From NCBI GenBank assembly GCA_021781575.1, contig JAJXWP010000002.1, positions 124,001 through 188,000 on the forward strand: a stretch of 64,000 nucleotides of DNA. The letters are read 5' to 3'. Both the position numbers and the translations under genes were made by a program. The notes below the pieces were generated by a model that made no database searches, was not told the DNA's origin, and worked only from the letters and a program-made list of their open reading frames with translations. Of the stretch, positions 18,928 through 27,961 are shown piece by piece; positions within the stretch are counted from its first letter, which is position 1, and every line of letters starts with the position of its first letter. The stretch is from Pseudomonadota bacterium. GTDB lineage: Bacteria; Pseudomonadota; Alphaproteobacteria; Rhodospirillales; Magnetospirillaceae.

Positions 18928-19566
18928 TCAATTATGCAGTACGGCAAGACAAAGGTCGATGACCCGACGGAACATATCTTCGGTCAGTCTGCCGGTGTTG
19001 GTGTTCAGCCGTGAGCAATGGTAGCTGTCGACCAGGATCAGCCCGCCTGGCAGCGTGTGTTGGGCGCCGTGCGCGAAGGGAAGGCCGCTGCGCCTCAGCC
19101 CGCGTGCCGCCAGCACGGCGTCATGGGCAAAGCCACCAATCGCCAGAATGGCCCGCAGTTGCGGCATCGCCGCCATCTCGTCGATAAGGAACGGCCGGCA
19201 GGCCGCCGCTTCGGCCGAGGTCGGACGATTGGCCGGAGGCACGCACCGCACCGCATTGGTAATGCGACAGTCAATCGGTTCCAGGCGGTCATCGGCCCGT
19301 TCCTCGTATCTGCCGTGGGCCAGGCCTTTGTCCAGCAGCGTGCCGTAAAGCAGGTCGCCGGCCCAATCACCGGTGAAGGGCCTGCCGGTGGCGTTGGCAC
19401 CGCGCAGGCCGGGCGCCAAGCCGACGATCAGCAGGCGGGCGGTCAACGCGCCGAATGACGGGACCGGCGCGTTGTGCCAGCCTGGATGCTTTCGGCGATT
19501 GTCCTGGCGGAACGCAACGAGGCGCGGACACCGTGGACAATCCTGTCCCGGGCAGAGGCCAGTCAT
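18928..19566 (-). CDS. Family 5 (UDGb-type) uracil-DNA glycosylase
   Basis: 212 residues. The motif GLAPGLRGANATGRPFTGDWAG is the family-5 version of motif A, lacking the usual catalytic Asp/Asn of family 1. Four cysteines placed for a [4Fe-4S] cluster (CPGQDCPRCPR at the N-terminus and RCVPP) are present, and DSYHCSRLNTNTG replaces the more usual HPS-x-x-N loop. It removes uracil and related lesions from DNA. It begins 12 bases after the NYN gene, suggesting co-transcription. Confidence 0.88.
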   Translation of the reverse strand: MTGLCPGQDCPRCPRLVAFRQDNRRKHPGWHNAPVPSFGALTARLLIVGLAPGLRGANATGRPFTGDWAGDLLYGTLLDKGLAHGRYEERADDRLEPIDCRITNAVRCVPPANRPTSAEAAACRPFLIDEMAAMPQLRAILAIGGFAHDAVLAARGLRRSGLPFAHGAQHTLPGGLILVDSYHCSRLNTNTGRLTEDMFRRVIDLCLAVLHN

Positions 19567-19578
19567 GATGCGAAAGGG

Positions 19579-20157
19579 TCAGCCCAGGTCTTCGGTCGGT
19601 TGACGGTCATCGCGATGAGCCGCGGCGGCGCGGGCGATCGCCGGTTCCAATTCCAGGAGTTCGACGAAGGTGTCGGCCTGGCGCCGCAATTCGTCGGCCA
19701 CCATGGGCGGCTGCGAGCGGACGGTACTGACCACGGTGACACGCACACCCTTCCGCTGCACCGCCTCGACCAGACGGCGAAAGTCGCCATCGCCGGAGAA
19801 CAGCACCACATGGTCGAGATACTGGGCCATCTCCATGACGTCGATGGCCAACTCGATATCCATGTTGCCCTTGATTTTCCGCCGGCCGGTGGCGTCGGTG
19901 AATTCCTTGGTCGGCTTGGTAACCATGGTATAGCCGTTATAATCCAGCCAGTCGACCAAGGGGCGAATGGGGGAGTATTCCTGGTCTTCAACGAGGGCCG
20001 TATAGTAGAAAGCGCGAATCAGGCGTCCTTTCGATGCGAACAATTCGAGAAGCCGCTTGTAGTCGATATCGAACCCAAGCGCCCGGGCCGCCGCGTAAAG
20101 GTTGGATCCGTCGATGAATAGACCGATGCGTTCCTGAGAATAAAATACCATAGGCAT
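19579..20157 (-). CDS. NYN-domain protein (LabA/DUF88 family), putative nuclease
   Basis: 192 residues with the PIN-like NYN fold: IGLFIDGSNLYAAARALGFDIDYKRLL, RAFYYTALVEDQE, KGNMDIELAIDVMEMA, and VLFSGDGDFRRLVEAVQRKGVRV. The acidic residues of FIDGSN, MDIELAID and SGDGDF form the expected metal site, so RNase activity is plausible. The start is ATG 20157 (or 20151); a longer open frame upstream runs antisense through folK and is rejected. Followed by UDG. Confidence 0.88.
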   Translation of the reverse strand: MPMVFYSQERIGLFIDGSNLYAAARALGFDIDYKRLLELFASKGRLIRAFYYTALVEDQEYSPIRPLVDWLDYNGYTMVTKPTKEFTDATGRRKIKGNMDIELAIDVMEMAQYLDHVVLFSGDGDFRRLVEAVQRKGVRVTVVSTVRSQPPMVADELRRQADTFVELLELEPAIARAAAAHRDDRQPTEDLG

Positions 20158-20257
20158 GACAACTCGCTTAAATGAATGGTGTTTGGCCGCCGCACGTCGG
20201 CGGCCCGCAATCGATCCTAAAGGTAAGCGGCGCGGAATAACGCCGCAAGGGTGCATC

Positions 20258-20773
20258 ATGGAACGCAAGGGCGATCTTGACGCAATTCTCATCGGCCTGG
20301 GAGCCAACCTGCCGAGCCGCTTCGGCCCGCCGCGCCAATCGCTGGAGGCGGCTCTTGCACGGCTGGAGGAGGAGGGGGTGCGGATCATCCGGCGTTCCCG
20401 CTTCTGGCGGACACGGCCGCTACCCGAATCGGCCCAGCCGTGGTTCGTCAATGCCGTGGCGGCGGTGGAGACCGATCTATCCCCGGTTGCCTTGCTCACC
20501 CTGCTGCATCGGATCGAAGCCGATTTCGGCCGAGTGCGGGCGGAAATCAACGCGCCACGCGTATTGGATCTCGACCTTTTATCCTTCGGACGGGTAGTCT
20601 TGGCCGGGCCCCAGCCGCCGATTCTGCCGCATCCTCGGCTGGCCGAGAGGGCGTTCGTCCTATTGCCGGTCCGTGATATCGCACCCGGCTGGATGCATCC
20701 CGTCACCGGCGAGGGGCTGGACGCCATGATCGCCGGCCTGGCTCCTGGGCAGGAGGCGATGGCCGAAGGCTGA
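20258..20773 (+). CDS. folK: 2-amino-4-hydroxy-6-hydroxymethyldihydropteridine pyrophosphokinase
   Basis: 171 residues. HPPK activates the pterin for folate synthesis. Typical motifs are ILIGLGANLP at the N-terminus, RRSRFWRTRPLPESAQPWFVNAV (substrate loop), VLDLDLLSFG with the catalytic aspartates, and LPHPRLAERAFVLLPVRDIAP. The ATG at 20258 (MERKGDL) is chosen; an in-frame start at 20156 would overlap the divergent NYN gene. No other folate gene is nearby. Confidence 0.94.
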   Translation: MERKGDLDAILIGLGANLPSRFGPPRQSLEAALARLEEEGVRIIRRSRFWRTRPLPESAQPWFVNAVAAVETDLSPVALLTLLHRIEADFGRVRAEINAPRVLDLDLLSFGRVVLAGPQPPILPHPRLAERAFVLLPVRDIAPGWMHPVTGEGLDAMIAGLAPGQEAMAEG

Positions 20774-20792
20774 CGTGGCCGTCATGGCAGCC

Positions 20793-20821
20793 TTGCTTTG
20801 CCCCTTGTAAAAAAATATATA
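20793..20821 (+). promoter_or_regulatory. Candidate sigma-70 promoter of rpoZ
   Basis: TTGCTT (20793-20798), 17-base spacer, TATATA (20816-20821), 39 bases before the rpoZ start, within an unusually A/T-rich stretch of the folK-rpoZ gap. Spacing and -10 are good. It probably drives rpoZ and the downstream rsh-parC run. Confidence 0.5.
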
Positions 20822-20859
20822 TCCTTTCCAAATGACTCGAATCTTCGGAGTAGATGTGA

Positions 20860-21252
20860 ATGGCCCGCGTAACGGTTGAAGACTGTGTCATGAAAGTGCC
20901 GAACCGCTTTGAACTGGTGATGCTGGCCGGTCAGCGGGCGCGCGATATTTCTTCGGGTGGACGCCTGACGGTGGAGCGCGACAACGACAAGAATCCGGTT
21001 GTGGCGCTGCGCGAGATTGCCGAGGAGACTGTCGAGTTGGAGACCCTGCGGAACTCGCTGGTGCAGGGCCTGCAGAAGCATGTCGAGGTGGACGAGCCGG
21101 AAGAAGACGAGATCGACGTGTTGTCGGCTCGCGAAATGGTGCTCGATGCCGGCGAGGCCGCCGTCGACGAGGAACTGGTGGAAGACGGCCTGTCCATCCA
21201 TGAGGACGGTGCCGAGATCGACTCGGAAATCGGCGGTTACGGCGAAGAATGA
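20860..21252 (+). CDS. rpoZ: RNA polymerase omega subunit
   Basis: 130 residues. The conserved core [33 protein letters not shown] and [14 protein letters not shown] is followed by a long acidic tail ([11 protein letters not shown] onward) typical of alphaproteobacterial omega. Omega promotes polymerase assembly and forms part of a ppGpp site; its position directly before the ppGpp synthetase/hydrolase gene is conserved. The gap to rsh is 94 bases. Confidence 0.97.
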   Translation: MARVTVEDCVMKVPNRFELVMLAGQRARDISSGGRLTVERDNDKNPVVALREIAEETVELETLRNSLVQGLQKHVEVDEPEEDEIDVLSAREMVLDAGEAAVDEELVEDGLSIHEDGAEIDSEIGGYGEE

Positions 21253-21346
21253 CCTTTCGGCGGCGGGGCGCGATGGTGGTGGCTGCCGCCGCTCAATGCA
21301 CGATCGGACTGGTCTTGGCCGTCGGCGGGTTTGTGGGTGACGGCCC

Positions 21347-23497
21347 ATGATGCGTCAGTTCGAACTGGTCGAAAGGGTCAAGTCTTACGATCCGCTGGCG
21401 GACGAGGATGCGATCAATCGCGCCTACGTGTTCGCCATGAAGGCCCATGGCTCGCAATTGCGGGCTTCGGGCGATTCCTATTTTTCCCATCCCATCGAAG
21501 TGGCGGGGATCCTGACCCGCTACAAACTGGACGCAGCGTCGATCATTACGGCGCTGCTGCACGACACCATCGAAGATACTCCAGCGACGCTGGCCGATAT
21601 CGAACGTTTGTTCGGCGGCGAGATCGCCCGCCTGGTGGACGGCGTGACCAAGCTGTCACGCATCGAACTGCAGTCGGACCATTCGAAGCAGGCGGAGAAT
21701 TTTCGTAAGCTGGTGCTGGCCATGTCGGAGGACATCCGCGTTCTCCTGGTCAAGCTGGCTGACCGCGTCCACAACATGCGGACGCTGTGCTACATCAAGA
21801 ATCCCGACAAGCGCCGGCGCATCGCGCTGGAAACCATGGAGATCTACGCACCGCTAGCCGAACGGATCGGCTTTTCCGAGGTCAAGAACGAGCTGGAAGA
21901 CCTGGCGTTCGCCGAATTGCACCCGGATGTGCGCGATTCCCTGGTGGCGCGCCTCAACTTCTTGAGGGAAAAGGGCGGCGACCTGATCAGCCGCATCCTC
22001 GAGGAATTGCGAACGACGCTCAAGGACAACGGTGTCGAAGCCCAGGTGTCCGGCCGAGAAAAGACGCCTTATTCGATCTGGCGCAAGATGCAGTTGAAGA
22101 ATGTGGCGTTCGAGCAGTTGTCCGACATCATGGCCTTTCGCGTCCAGGTCGGGTCGGTCGAGGATTGCTACCGCGCGTTGGGGGTGATCCACAGCCGCTA
22201 TCCGATGGTGCCGAACCGCTTCAAGGACTATATCTCGATCCCCAAGCCCAATGGCTATCGGTCGCTGCATACCGGCGTGTTCGGACCGGAACGGCATCGG
22301 ATCGAGGTGCAGATCCGCACGCAGGAGATGCACGACGTGGCGGAACTGGGCGTGGCCGCCCACTGGTCCTACAAGCAGGGCCAGCGCCCGGCGGACGGCA
22401 AGCGCTACCGCTGGCTGCGCGAACTGCTCGACATCATGGAGCATGCCTCGAACCCGGAGGAGTTCCTCGAGCATACGAAGCTCGAGATGTTCCAGGACCA
22501 GGTCTTCTGCTTCACTCCGAAAGGCGACCTCATTGCCTTGCCGCGCGGCTCCTGTCCGGTGGACTTCGCCTATGCGGTGCACTCGGAGGTGGGCGACCGC
22601 TGCGTCGGGGCCAAGATCAACGGGCGGATGATGCCGCTCAGGACACCGCTCAACAACGGCGATCAGGTCGAGATCATCACCTCGAAAGCCCAGACGCCCA
22701 ATCCCACCTGGGAGCGGTTCGTCGTTACCGGCAAGGCGCGTGCCCGTATCCGTCGGTTCATCCGGACCCAGCAGCGCGCCCAGTACCTCGACCTTGGGCG
22801 GGCAATCCTGAACCGGGCCTTCAAGCAGGAAGGGTACGACTTTACCGAAAAAGGCATCGACGGCGTCTTGAAAATATTCAAGGCGGCCAGTGTCGAAGAC
22901 CTGGTGGTTGATGTGGGCGAGGGGGTGCTGACCGGCCGCGAAGTGGTCGCCGCCGTCTATCCCGAGCTCAAGAGCAGCCAGCAGAAGCCGCAACCGGACA
23001 ACGTGGTGGCGCTGAAGCGGGCGAAGGGCAAACACCCCGCCATGCCGGCCATGCCGATCCGCGGCCTGATCCCGGGCATGGCCATGCATTTTGCCGGCTG
23101 CTGCCATCCACTGCCCGGTGACCGTATCGTCGGCATCGTCACCACCGGGCGGGGCGTCACCATCCACACCATCGATTGCGATACCCTGGAACAGTTCGCC
23201 GAGACGCCGGAGCGCTGGCTGGATCTGGCGTGGAACCACGGACCGGAGGAGAAGGATGTCCATGTCGGCCGAGTCAACCTGGTGGTGGTCAACGAGCCTG
23301 GCAGTCTTGGCAACCTGTCGATGGTGATCGCCAAGAACCAGGGTAACATCACCAACCTGAAAATCACCACGCGCAATCCCGATTTCTTCGAGATGATCCT
23401 CGACATCGAAGTGCGGGACGTGAAGCATCTGACCAACATCATCGCGGCCCTGCGCGCCACCCCGGCGATCAACTCGGTGGAGCGGGCAAGAAATTAA
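21347..23497 (+). CDS. rsh: Bifunctional (p)ppGpp synthetase/hydrolase (RelA/SpoT homologue)
   Basis: 716 residues. Hydrolase HD domain with [18 protein letters not shown] and [12 protein letters not shown] intact; synthetase domain with [19 protein letters not shown] and [24 protein letters not shown] domain (about 385-445, [16 protein letters not shown]); C-terminal ACT domain ([14 protein letters not shown]...). Intact motifs in both halves predict a true bifunctional Rsh, the single stringent-response enzyme of most alphaproteobacteria. Start at the first of two ATGs (21347). Confidence 0.97.
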   Translation: MMRQFELVERVKSYDPLADEDAINRAYVFAMKAHGSQLRASGDSYFSHPIEVAGILTRYKLDAASIITALLHDTIEDTPATLADIERLFGGEIARLVDGVTKLSRIELQSDHSKQAENFRKLVLAMSEDIRVLLVKLADRVHNMRTLCYIKNPDKRRRIALETMEIYAPLAERIGFSEVKNELEDLAFAELHPDVRDSLVARLNFLREKGGDLISRILEELRTTLKDNGVEAQVSGREKTPYSIWRKMQLKNVAFEQLSDIMAFRVQVGSVEDCYRALGVIHSRYPMVPNRFKDYISIPKPNGYRSLHTGVFGPERHRIEVQIRTQEMHDVAELGVAAHWSYKQGQRPADGKRYRWLRELLDIMEHASNPEEFLEHTKLEMFQDQVFCFTPKGDLIALPRGSCPVDFAYAVHSEVGDRCVGAKINGRMMPLRTPLNNGDQVEIITSKAQTPNPTWERFVVTGKARARIRRFIRTQQRAQYLDLGRAILNRAFKQEGYDFTEKGIDGVLKIFKAASVEDLVVDVGEGVLTGREVVAAVYPELKSSQQKPQPDNVVALKRAKGKHPAMPAMPIRGLIPGMAMHFAGCCHPLPGDRIVGIVTTGRGVTIHTIDCDTLEQFAETPERWLDLAWNHGPEEKDVHVGRVNLVVVNEPGSLGNLSMVIAKNQGNITNLKITTRNPDFFEMILDIEVRDVKHLTNIIAALRATPAINSVERARN

Positions 23498-23532
23498 CCT
23501 TGAACTCGGTGGTTAATCCACAAGGCCTGACT

Positions 23533-24267
23533 ATGACTGATAAACTCCGACTGGGAGTCAACATCGACCACGTCGCCACCATCCGCAACGCCCGCGGTGG
23601 AGTCCATCCCGACCCCGTACGGGCGGCGCTGGCAGCGGCGGAGGCGGGGGCCGACGGCATCACCGCCCATCTGCGCGAGGACCGCCGGCACATTTCCGAC
23701 GATGACATCGACCGGCTGATGGATAGCCTGAGCTTGCCGCTCAATCTGGAAATGGCGGCGACGCCGGAAATGCTCGAGATTGCGCTGCGGCACCGGCCGC
23801 ATGCCGCGTGCATCGTACCGGAGCGGCGCGAGGAAAGAACCACGGAGGGCGGGCTCGACGCCGTGCGCGGCCGGGACACTCTCTGCCCGTTGGTCGGCGC
23901 GCTGGCCGAGGCGGGCGTGCGCGTGTCGCTGTTCGTCGAGCCCGATCCCGCGCAGCTCGACGCGGCCAAGGCTGTTGGTGCCCCGGTGGTCGAGTTGCAT
24001 ACCGGCGCCTATTGCGATGCCGCGGCGCTACGCCGGCCGCACGAGTTGCAGCGGATCATCGCCGCGGCCGCCCATGCCGAAGCCATCGGCCTGGAATGCC
24101 ATGCGGGGCATGGCCTGACCTACGATACGGTGGGGCCGATCGCCGCCATCCCCACGGTTGTCGAATTGAATATCGGCCATTTCCTGATCGGCGAGGCGAT
24201 CTTTGTCGGTCTGGATGCCTCCATTCGCCGCATGCGCGCCCTGATGGACCAGGCCCGCGGCCGATGA
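23533..24267 (+). CDS. pdxJ: Pyridoxine 5'-phosphate synthase
   Basis: 244-residue TIM barrel that condenses 1-deoxyxylulose 5-phosphate with aminoacetone phosphate in vitamin B6 synthesis. Signatures: [83 protein letters not shown] and [17 protein letters not shown]. The ATG at 23533 is used; an in-frame TTG at 23500 is unlikely. Its stop overlaps the acpS start (ATGA), as in many proteobacteria. Confidence 0.97.
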   Translation: MTDKLRLGVNIDHVATIRNARGGVHPDPVRAALAAAEAGADGITAHLREDRRHISDDDIDRLMDSLSLPLNLEMAATPEMLEIALRHRPHAACIVPERREERTTEGGLDAVRGRDTLCPLVGALAEAGVRVSLFVEPDPAQLDAAKAVGAPVVELHTGAYCDAAALRRPHELQRIIAAAAHAEAIGLECHAGHGLTYDTVGPIAAIPTVVELNIGHFLIGEAIFVGLDASIRRMRALMDQARGR

Positions 24268-24689
24268 TCCTCGGCCTGGGCAGCGACCTCATCGACATCC
24301 GGCGCATCGAAAAGACCATCGAGCGCTTCGGCGACCGCTTCATCCAGCGCATCTTCACCGAAGAGGAGCAGCGCAAGGCTTTGCGCCGGGCGGCCAGTCC
24401 AAGCGGGCTGGCCTCGACCTATGCCAAGCGTTACGCCGCCAAGGAGGCCTGTGCCAAGGCCTTGGGCACAGGGTTCCGCGCCGGTGTGTTCTGGCGGGAC
24501 ATCGGCGTCGTCAACCTGCCCTTGGGACTGCCGACGCTGCAGCTGACCGGCGGCGCCGCGCGGCGACTGGCAAGCCTGGTGCCGGCGGGTCTGGTGGCGC
24601 ACATCGCCCTGACTATGACGGACGAATATCCCATGGCGGAGGCGGTGGTCATCATCTCCGCCGAGCCTGAAATTGCCGGCCAGACTTGA
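24264..24689 (+). CDS. acpS: Holo-[acyl-carrier-protein] synthase
   Basis: 141 residues. It transfers phosphopantetheine from CoA to apo-ACP. Present are [23 protein letters not shown] (Mg-binding Asp), FTEEEQRKA, and the signature [21 protein letters not shown]. The frame is open upstream inside pdxJ, but MILGLGSDL at 24264 is the conserved start and overlaps the pdxJ stop. Confidence 0.96.
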   Translation: MILGLGSDLIDIRRIEKTIERFGDRFIQRIFTEEEQRKALRRAASPSGLASTYAKRYAAKEACAKALGTGFRAGVFWRDIGVVNLPLGLPTLQLTGGAARRLASLVPAGLVAHIALTMTDEYPMAEAVVIISAEPEIAGQT

Positions 24690-24744
24690 CATGAGCTGCC
24701 GGCTGGGGCTTGATCGGCGAACTTGATTCAGCCCCGAGCTCCTT

Positions 24745-25518
24745 ATGTTCCCACCAAATTCGCGATCCATGGGCCCTTCACGCAAGAAATCCGGCGGCTT
24801 TGCCGAAACAATCAAGACCGTCGTCTACGCCGTCCTCATCGCGCTTGTGGTGCGCACGGTCGCCTTCGAGCCGTTCAACATTCCATCCAAATCGATGGTC
24901 CCGACTCTTCTCGTCGGCGATTATCTGTTCGTTTCGAAATATTCCTATGGCTATAGCAAGTATTCTCTGCCGCTTAGCCTGCCGTTGTTCAACGGCCGTA
25001 TCCTGTTCCACCCGCCGGACCGCGGCGATGTGGCGGTGTTCAAGGTGCCGTCCGACAATCGTACCGACTACATCAAGCGAATCATCGGCTTGCCGGGCGA
25101 CCATATCCAGGTGACGCACCGGGTGCTCTACATCAATGGCAAGCCGGTCGGGCGCAAACAAATCGAGGATTACGTCGAGCAGGACCCTCGCGGCGGCACG
25201 CAGCGTTATGCCCAGTATGTCGAAACGCTTCCCAACGGCCGGACACACCGCATCATTGAATATACGGGAACGGAGAGCCCGGCCGACAATACGCCGGAAT
25301 ACGTCGTTCCGCCGGACCATTATTTCATGATGGGAGACAACCGCGACAATTCCGAGGACAGCCGATTCCTTAACGTCGTCGGCTACGTTCCAGCCGAAAA
25401 CCTGGTCGGGCGCGCCGAGATCATCTTCTTCTCGACCAACGGGTCTGCCGCTCTGTGGGAACCTTGGGCATGGCCCTGGGCGGTCCGTTGGAACCGCTTC
25501 TTTACGCTGATCCGCTGA
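24745..25518 (+). CDS. lepB: Signal peptidase I
   Basis: 257 residues. One N-terminal membrane segment (TIKTVVYAVLIALVVRTVAF) precedes the catalytic domain with the nucleophile in PSKSMVPTLLVGDYLFV, the general-base lysine in DYIKRIIGLPGD, and the C-terminal box FMMGDNRDNSEDSR. It cleaves signal peptides of exported proteins such as those encoded at 54-57 kb. ATG 24745 is used; ATG 24769 is an alternative, and neither has a strong ribosome-binding site. Confidence 0.95.
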   Translation: MFPPNSRSMGPSRKKSGGFAETIKTVVYAVLIALVVRTVAFEPFNIPSKSMVPTLLVGDYLFVSKYSYGYSKYSLPLSLPLFNGRILFHPPDRGDVAVFKVPSDNRTDYIKRIIGLPGDHIQVTHRVLYINGKPVGRKQIEDYVEQDPRGGTQRYAQYVETLPNGRTHRIIEYTGTESPADNTPEYVVPPDHYFMMGDNRDNSEDSRFLNVVGYVPAENLVGRAEIIFFSTNGSAALWEPWAWPWAVRWNRFFTLIR

Positions 25519-25519
25519 G

Positions 25520-26212
25520 ATGGCGGGCGATGATCGGGTCGAACTGGTCAGCCAGGCGCTGGAATATCACTTCCGGCGCCAGGAGCTTCTGGAAGACGCG
25601 CTGACCCACCCCAGCGCCAGCCAGGGGCGCGGAGCAAAGCGGCGAAGCGCCTATGAACGGCTGGAGTTCCTCGGCGACCGGGTGCTCGGTCTCGTCGTCG
25701 CCGAGATGCTGTTCCGGCATTTTCCGGAGGAGAACGAAGGCGCATTGGCCCGTCGGCATGCCGCCTTGGTGCGGCGGGAGGCGCTGGCCCGGGTGGCGGC
25801 GGTGCTTGGCGTCGACCAGGCGCTGCTGCTGTCAAAGGGCGAGGAGGAGGGCGGAGGACGTCATAATCCGTCGATGCTGGCCGATGCCTGCGAGGCGGTG
25901 CTGGGGGCGGTCTTTGCCGATGGCGGATTGGAGCCGGCGGCGCGGATCATCCGTCGCCACTGGCAAGTGATGATGGCGGAATCGGCGACGCCGCCCAAGG
26001 ACGCCAAGACGGCGTTGCAGGAATGGGCGCAAGGCCACGGCAAGCCGTTGCCGCGGTACGAGACACTGGGAATAGAAGGGCCGCCTCATGATCCGAAGTT
26101 CCTTGTGGCCGTCACGGTGGATGGTTTGGCGCCGGTCACCGGCCGCGGCGCATCAAAGCGGGCGGCCGAACAGGTCGCGGCGGCCGCGCTGCTGGGAAGG
26201 GTGATGGCATGA
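25520..26212 (+). CDS. rnc: Ribonuclease III
   Basis: 230 residues: endonuclease domain with the signature YERLEFLGDRVLGLVVAEML and a second acidic cluster ADACEAVLGAVFADGG, then a double-stranded-RNA-binding domain (TALQEWAQGHGKPLPRYE... GRGASKRAAEQVAAAAL). It matures rRNA and cuts structured mRNAs. It starts one base after the lepB stop and overlaps era by four bases (ATGA), so lepB-rnc-era is a coupled block. Confidence 0.96.
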   Translation: MAGDDRVELVSQALEYHFRRQELLEDALTHPSASQGRGAKRRSAYERLEFLGDRVLGLVVAEMLFRHFPEENEGALARRHAALVRREALARVAAVLGVDQALLLSKGEEEGGGRHNPSMLADACEAVLGAVFADGGLEPAARIIRRHWQVMMAESATPPKDAKTALQEWAQGHGKPLPRYETLGIEGPPHDPKFLVAVTVDGLAPVTGRGASKRAAEQVAAAALLGRVMA

Positions 26213-27132
26213 CCGGGGACAGCGAGAAGGGCGGCGGCGAGCGTTGCGGCTTCGTCGCCATCGTTGGAGCGCCCAACGCCGGCAAGTCGACGCTGGTCAA
26301 TCGTCTGGTCGGCACCAAGGTTTCCATTGTTTCACCAAAGGTGCAGACCACCCGTAGCCGGGTCTTGGGCATCGCCATGGTGGGAACGCCGACGGCACAA
26401 GTGATCTTCGTCGACACGCCGGGCATCTTCCAGCCGAAGCGACGGCTGGAACGGGCCATGGTTCAGGCGGCCTGGAGCGGGGCGGCCGACGCCGATCTGG
26501 TTGCCCTGGTGGTGGATGCGGCGAAGGGATTTGACGACGATACGCGGGCCATCGTCGACCGGTTGAAGGAGGCGGGGCGCCAGGCGACGCTGGTACTTAA
26601 CAAGATCGACCTGGCGAAACGCGAGAAGCTTCTTGGATTGGCCGCTCAGTTCGATGCCTTCGGGATCTTTTCTCGGATCTTCATGGTCAGTGCCGAGACC
26701 GGCGACGGCACGTCGGATCTGCTGGCCTATTTTGGTGCCGAGGTTCCGTCAGGCCCCTGGCATTTCCCCGAGGATCAGGTCTCGGACATGCCTATGCGTC
26801 TGCTGGCCGCCGAGATTACCCGGGAGCAGATCTTTCGCCAGCTCCACCAGGAGTTGCCTTACGCCGCCGCGGTGGAAACCGATCAGTGGCAGGAGCGTGA
26901 CGACGGCAGTGTGCGGATCGACCAGACGGTGTTCGTCCAGCGGGACAGCCAGAAGGCTATCGTGTTGGGAAAAGGCGGCAAGCAGATCAAGTCGATCGGA
27001 GAGCGTGCTCGTAACGAGCTTGAAGAAATTCTGGAACGTCCGGTCCATCTGTTCCTGCACGTCAAAGTGCGCGAAAACTGGCTCGATGAGCGGCAGCGCT
27101 ATCGCGACATGGGGCTTGAATTCGACGTTTGA
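26209..27132 (+). CDS. era: GTPase Era
   Basis: 307 residues. GTPase boxes: G1 GAPNAGKST, G2 in VQTTRSRV, G3 DTPGIF, G4 NKID; the C-terminal KH domain contains VFVQRDSQKAIVLGKGGKQIKSIGERAR. Era binds the 3' end of 16S rRNA during 30S assembly. Located after rnc with a four-base overlap, the classic arrangement. Confidence 0.97.
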   Translation: MTGDSEKGGGERCGFVAIVGAPNAGKSTLVNRLVGTKVSIVSPKVQTTRSRVLGIAMVGTPTAQVIFVDTPGIFQPKRRLERAMVQAAWSGAADADLVALVVDAAKGFDDDTRAIVDRLKEAGRQATLVLNKIDLAKREKLLGLAAQFDAFGIFSRIFMVSAETGDGTSDLLAYFGAEVPSGPWHFPEDQVSDMPMRLLAAEITREQIFRQLHQELPYAAAVETDQWQERDDGSVRIDQTVFVQRDSQKAIVLGKGGKQIKSIGERARNELEEILERPVHLFLHVKVRENWLDERQRYRDMGLEFDV

Positions 27133-27208
27133 GAATTGCCAGCCATTCAGGTCGGACAGTGGCCCGCGGGGCCTTCGGGCACCGGCGAGCATCTGCTAAC
27201 CTGCCACC

Positions 27209-27925
27209 ATGGAATGGACGGACGAGGGTATCCTGCTGTCGGCGCGCCGCCATGGCGAGGCATCGGCGGTCGCCAGTCTGCTCACGCATGCCCATGGCCG
27301 CCATGGCGGACTGGTGCGCGGGGGGGCGGGCAAGGCGCTGCGCGGGGTGCTGCAGCCGGGTAACCGTCTGGCCGTGACATGGAAGGCCAGGCTGCCCGAG
27401 CATCTGGGACATTTTACCTGCGAACTGGCAAGCGCCTTGGGGACGGCCTGGCTGCATGACCCGCTGCGGCTGGCAGCAATAGCCTCGGCCTGCGCCGTGG
27501 CGGAGGCCACGCTGCCCGAGCGTGAACCGCATGGGGCGGCCTACGAAGGATTGGCCGGGCTACTGACCTCGATGGAGGAGCCCGAGTGGCCCGCCCTCTA
27601 TGTCCGCTGGGAGTTGGGTCTGCTGGGCGAACTGGGCTTCGGTCTTGACCTGGCGCGATGCGCCGTAACCGGCGCCACAGATGGCCTGGCCTATGTGTCG
27701 CCGCGCAGCGGCCGGGCGGTCAGCCGCACCACCGGCCAGGCCTATCGGGACAGACTGTTGGCCTTGCCGGGCTTCCTGGTGGGCGAGGGACGCAGTTCCG
27801 CCCCCGGCGAGGTGATGGCGGGGCTGGCTCTGACCGCCTATTTTCTCGAACGCCATGTGCTTGGACCACATGGTAAGCCATTGCCGGCGGCCCGCTCACG
27901 ACTTGTAGAGCGCCTCAAGGCATGA
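27209..27925 (+). CDS. recO: DNA repair protein RecO
   Basis: 238 residues: an N-terminal OB fold (DEGILLSARRHGEASAVASLL, HGGLVRGGAGKALRGVLQPGN) and a helical C-terminal domain with the RWELGLLGELGFGLDLARCAVTG and YVSPRSGRAVS motifs seen in alphaproteobacterial RecO. It loads RecA on gapped DNA with RecR. It follows era after 76 bases and has no clear Shine-Dalgarno sequence. Confidence 0.94.
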   Translation: MEWTDEGILLSARRHGEASAVASLLTHAHGRHGGLVRGGAGKALRGVLQPGNRLAVTWKARLPEHLGHFTCELASALGTAWLHDPLRLAAIASACAVAEATLPEREPHGAAYEGLAGLLTSMEEPEWPALYVRWELGLLGELGFGLDLARCAVTGATDGLAYVSPRSGRAVSRTTGQAYRDRLLALPGFLVGEGRSSAPGEVMAGLALTAYFLERHVLGPHGKPLPAARSRLVERLKA

Positions 27926-27961
27926 TCTACTAAATCTGGTAATCTGGAACAGAGGATTGGC

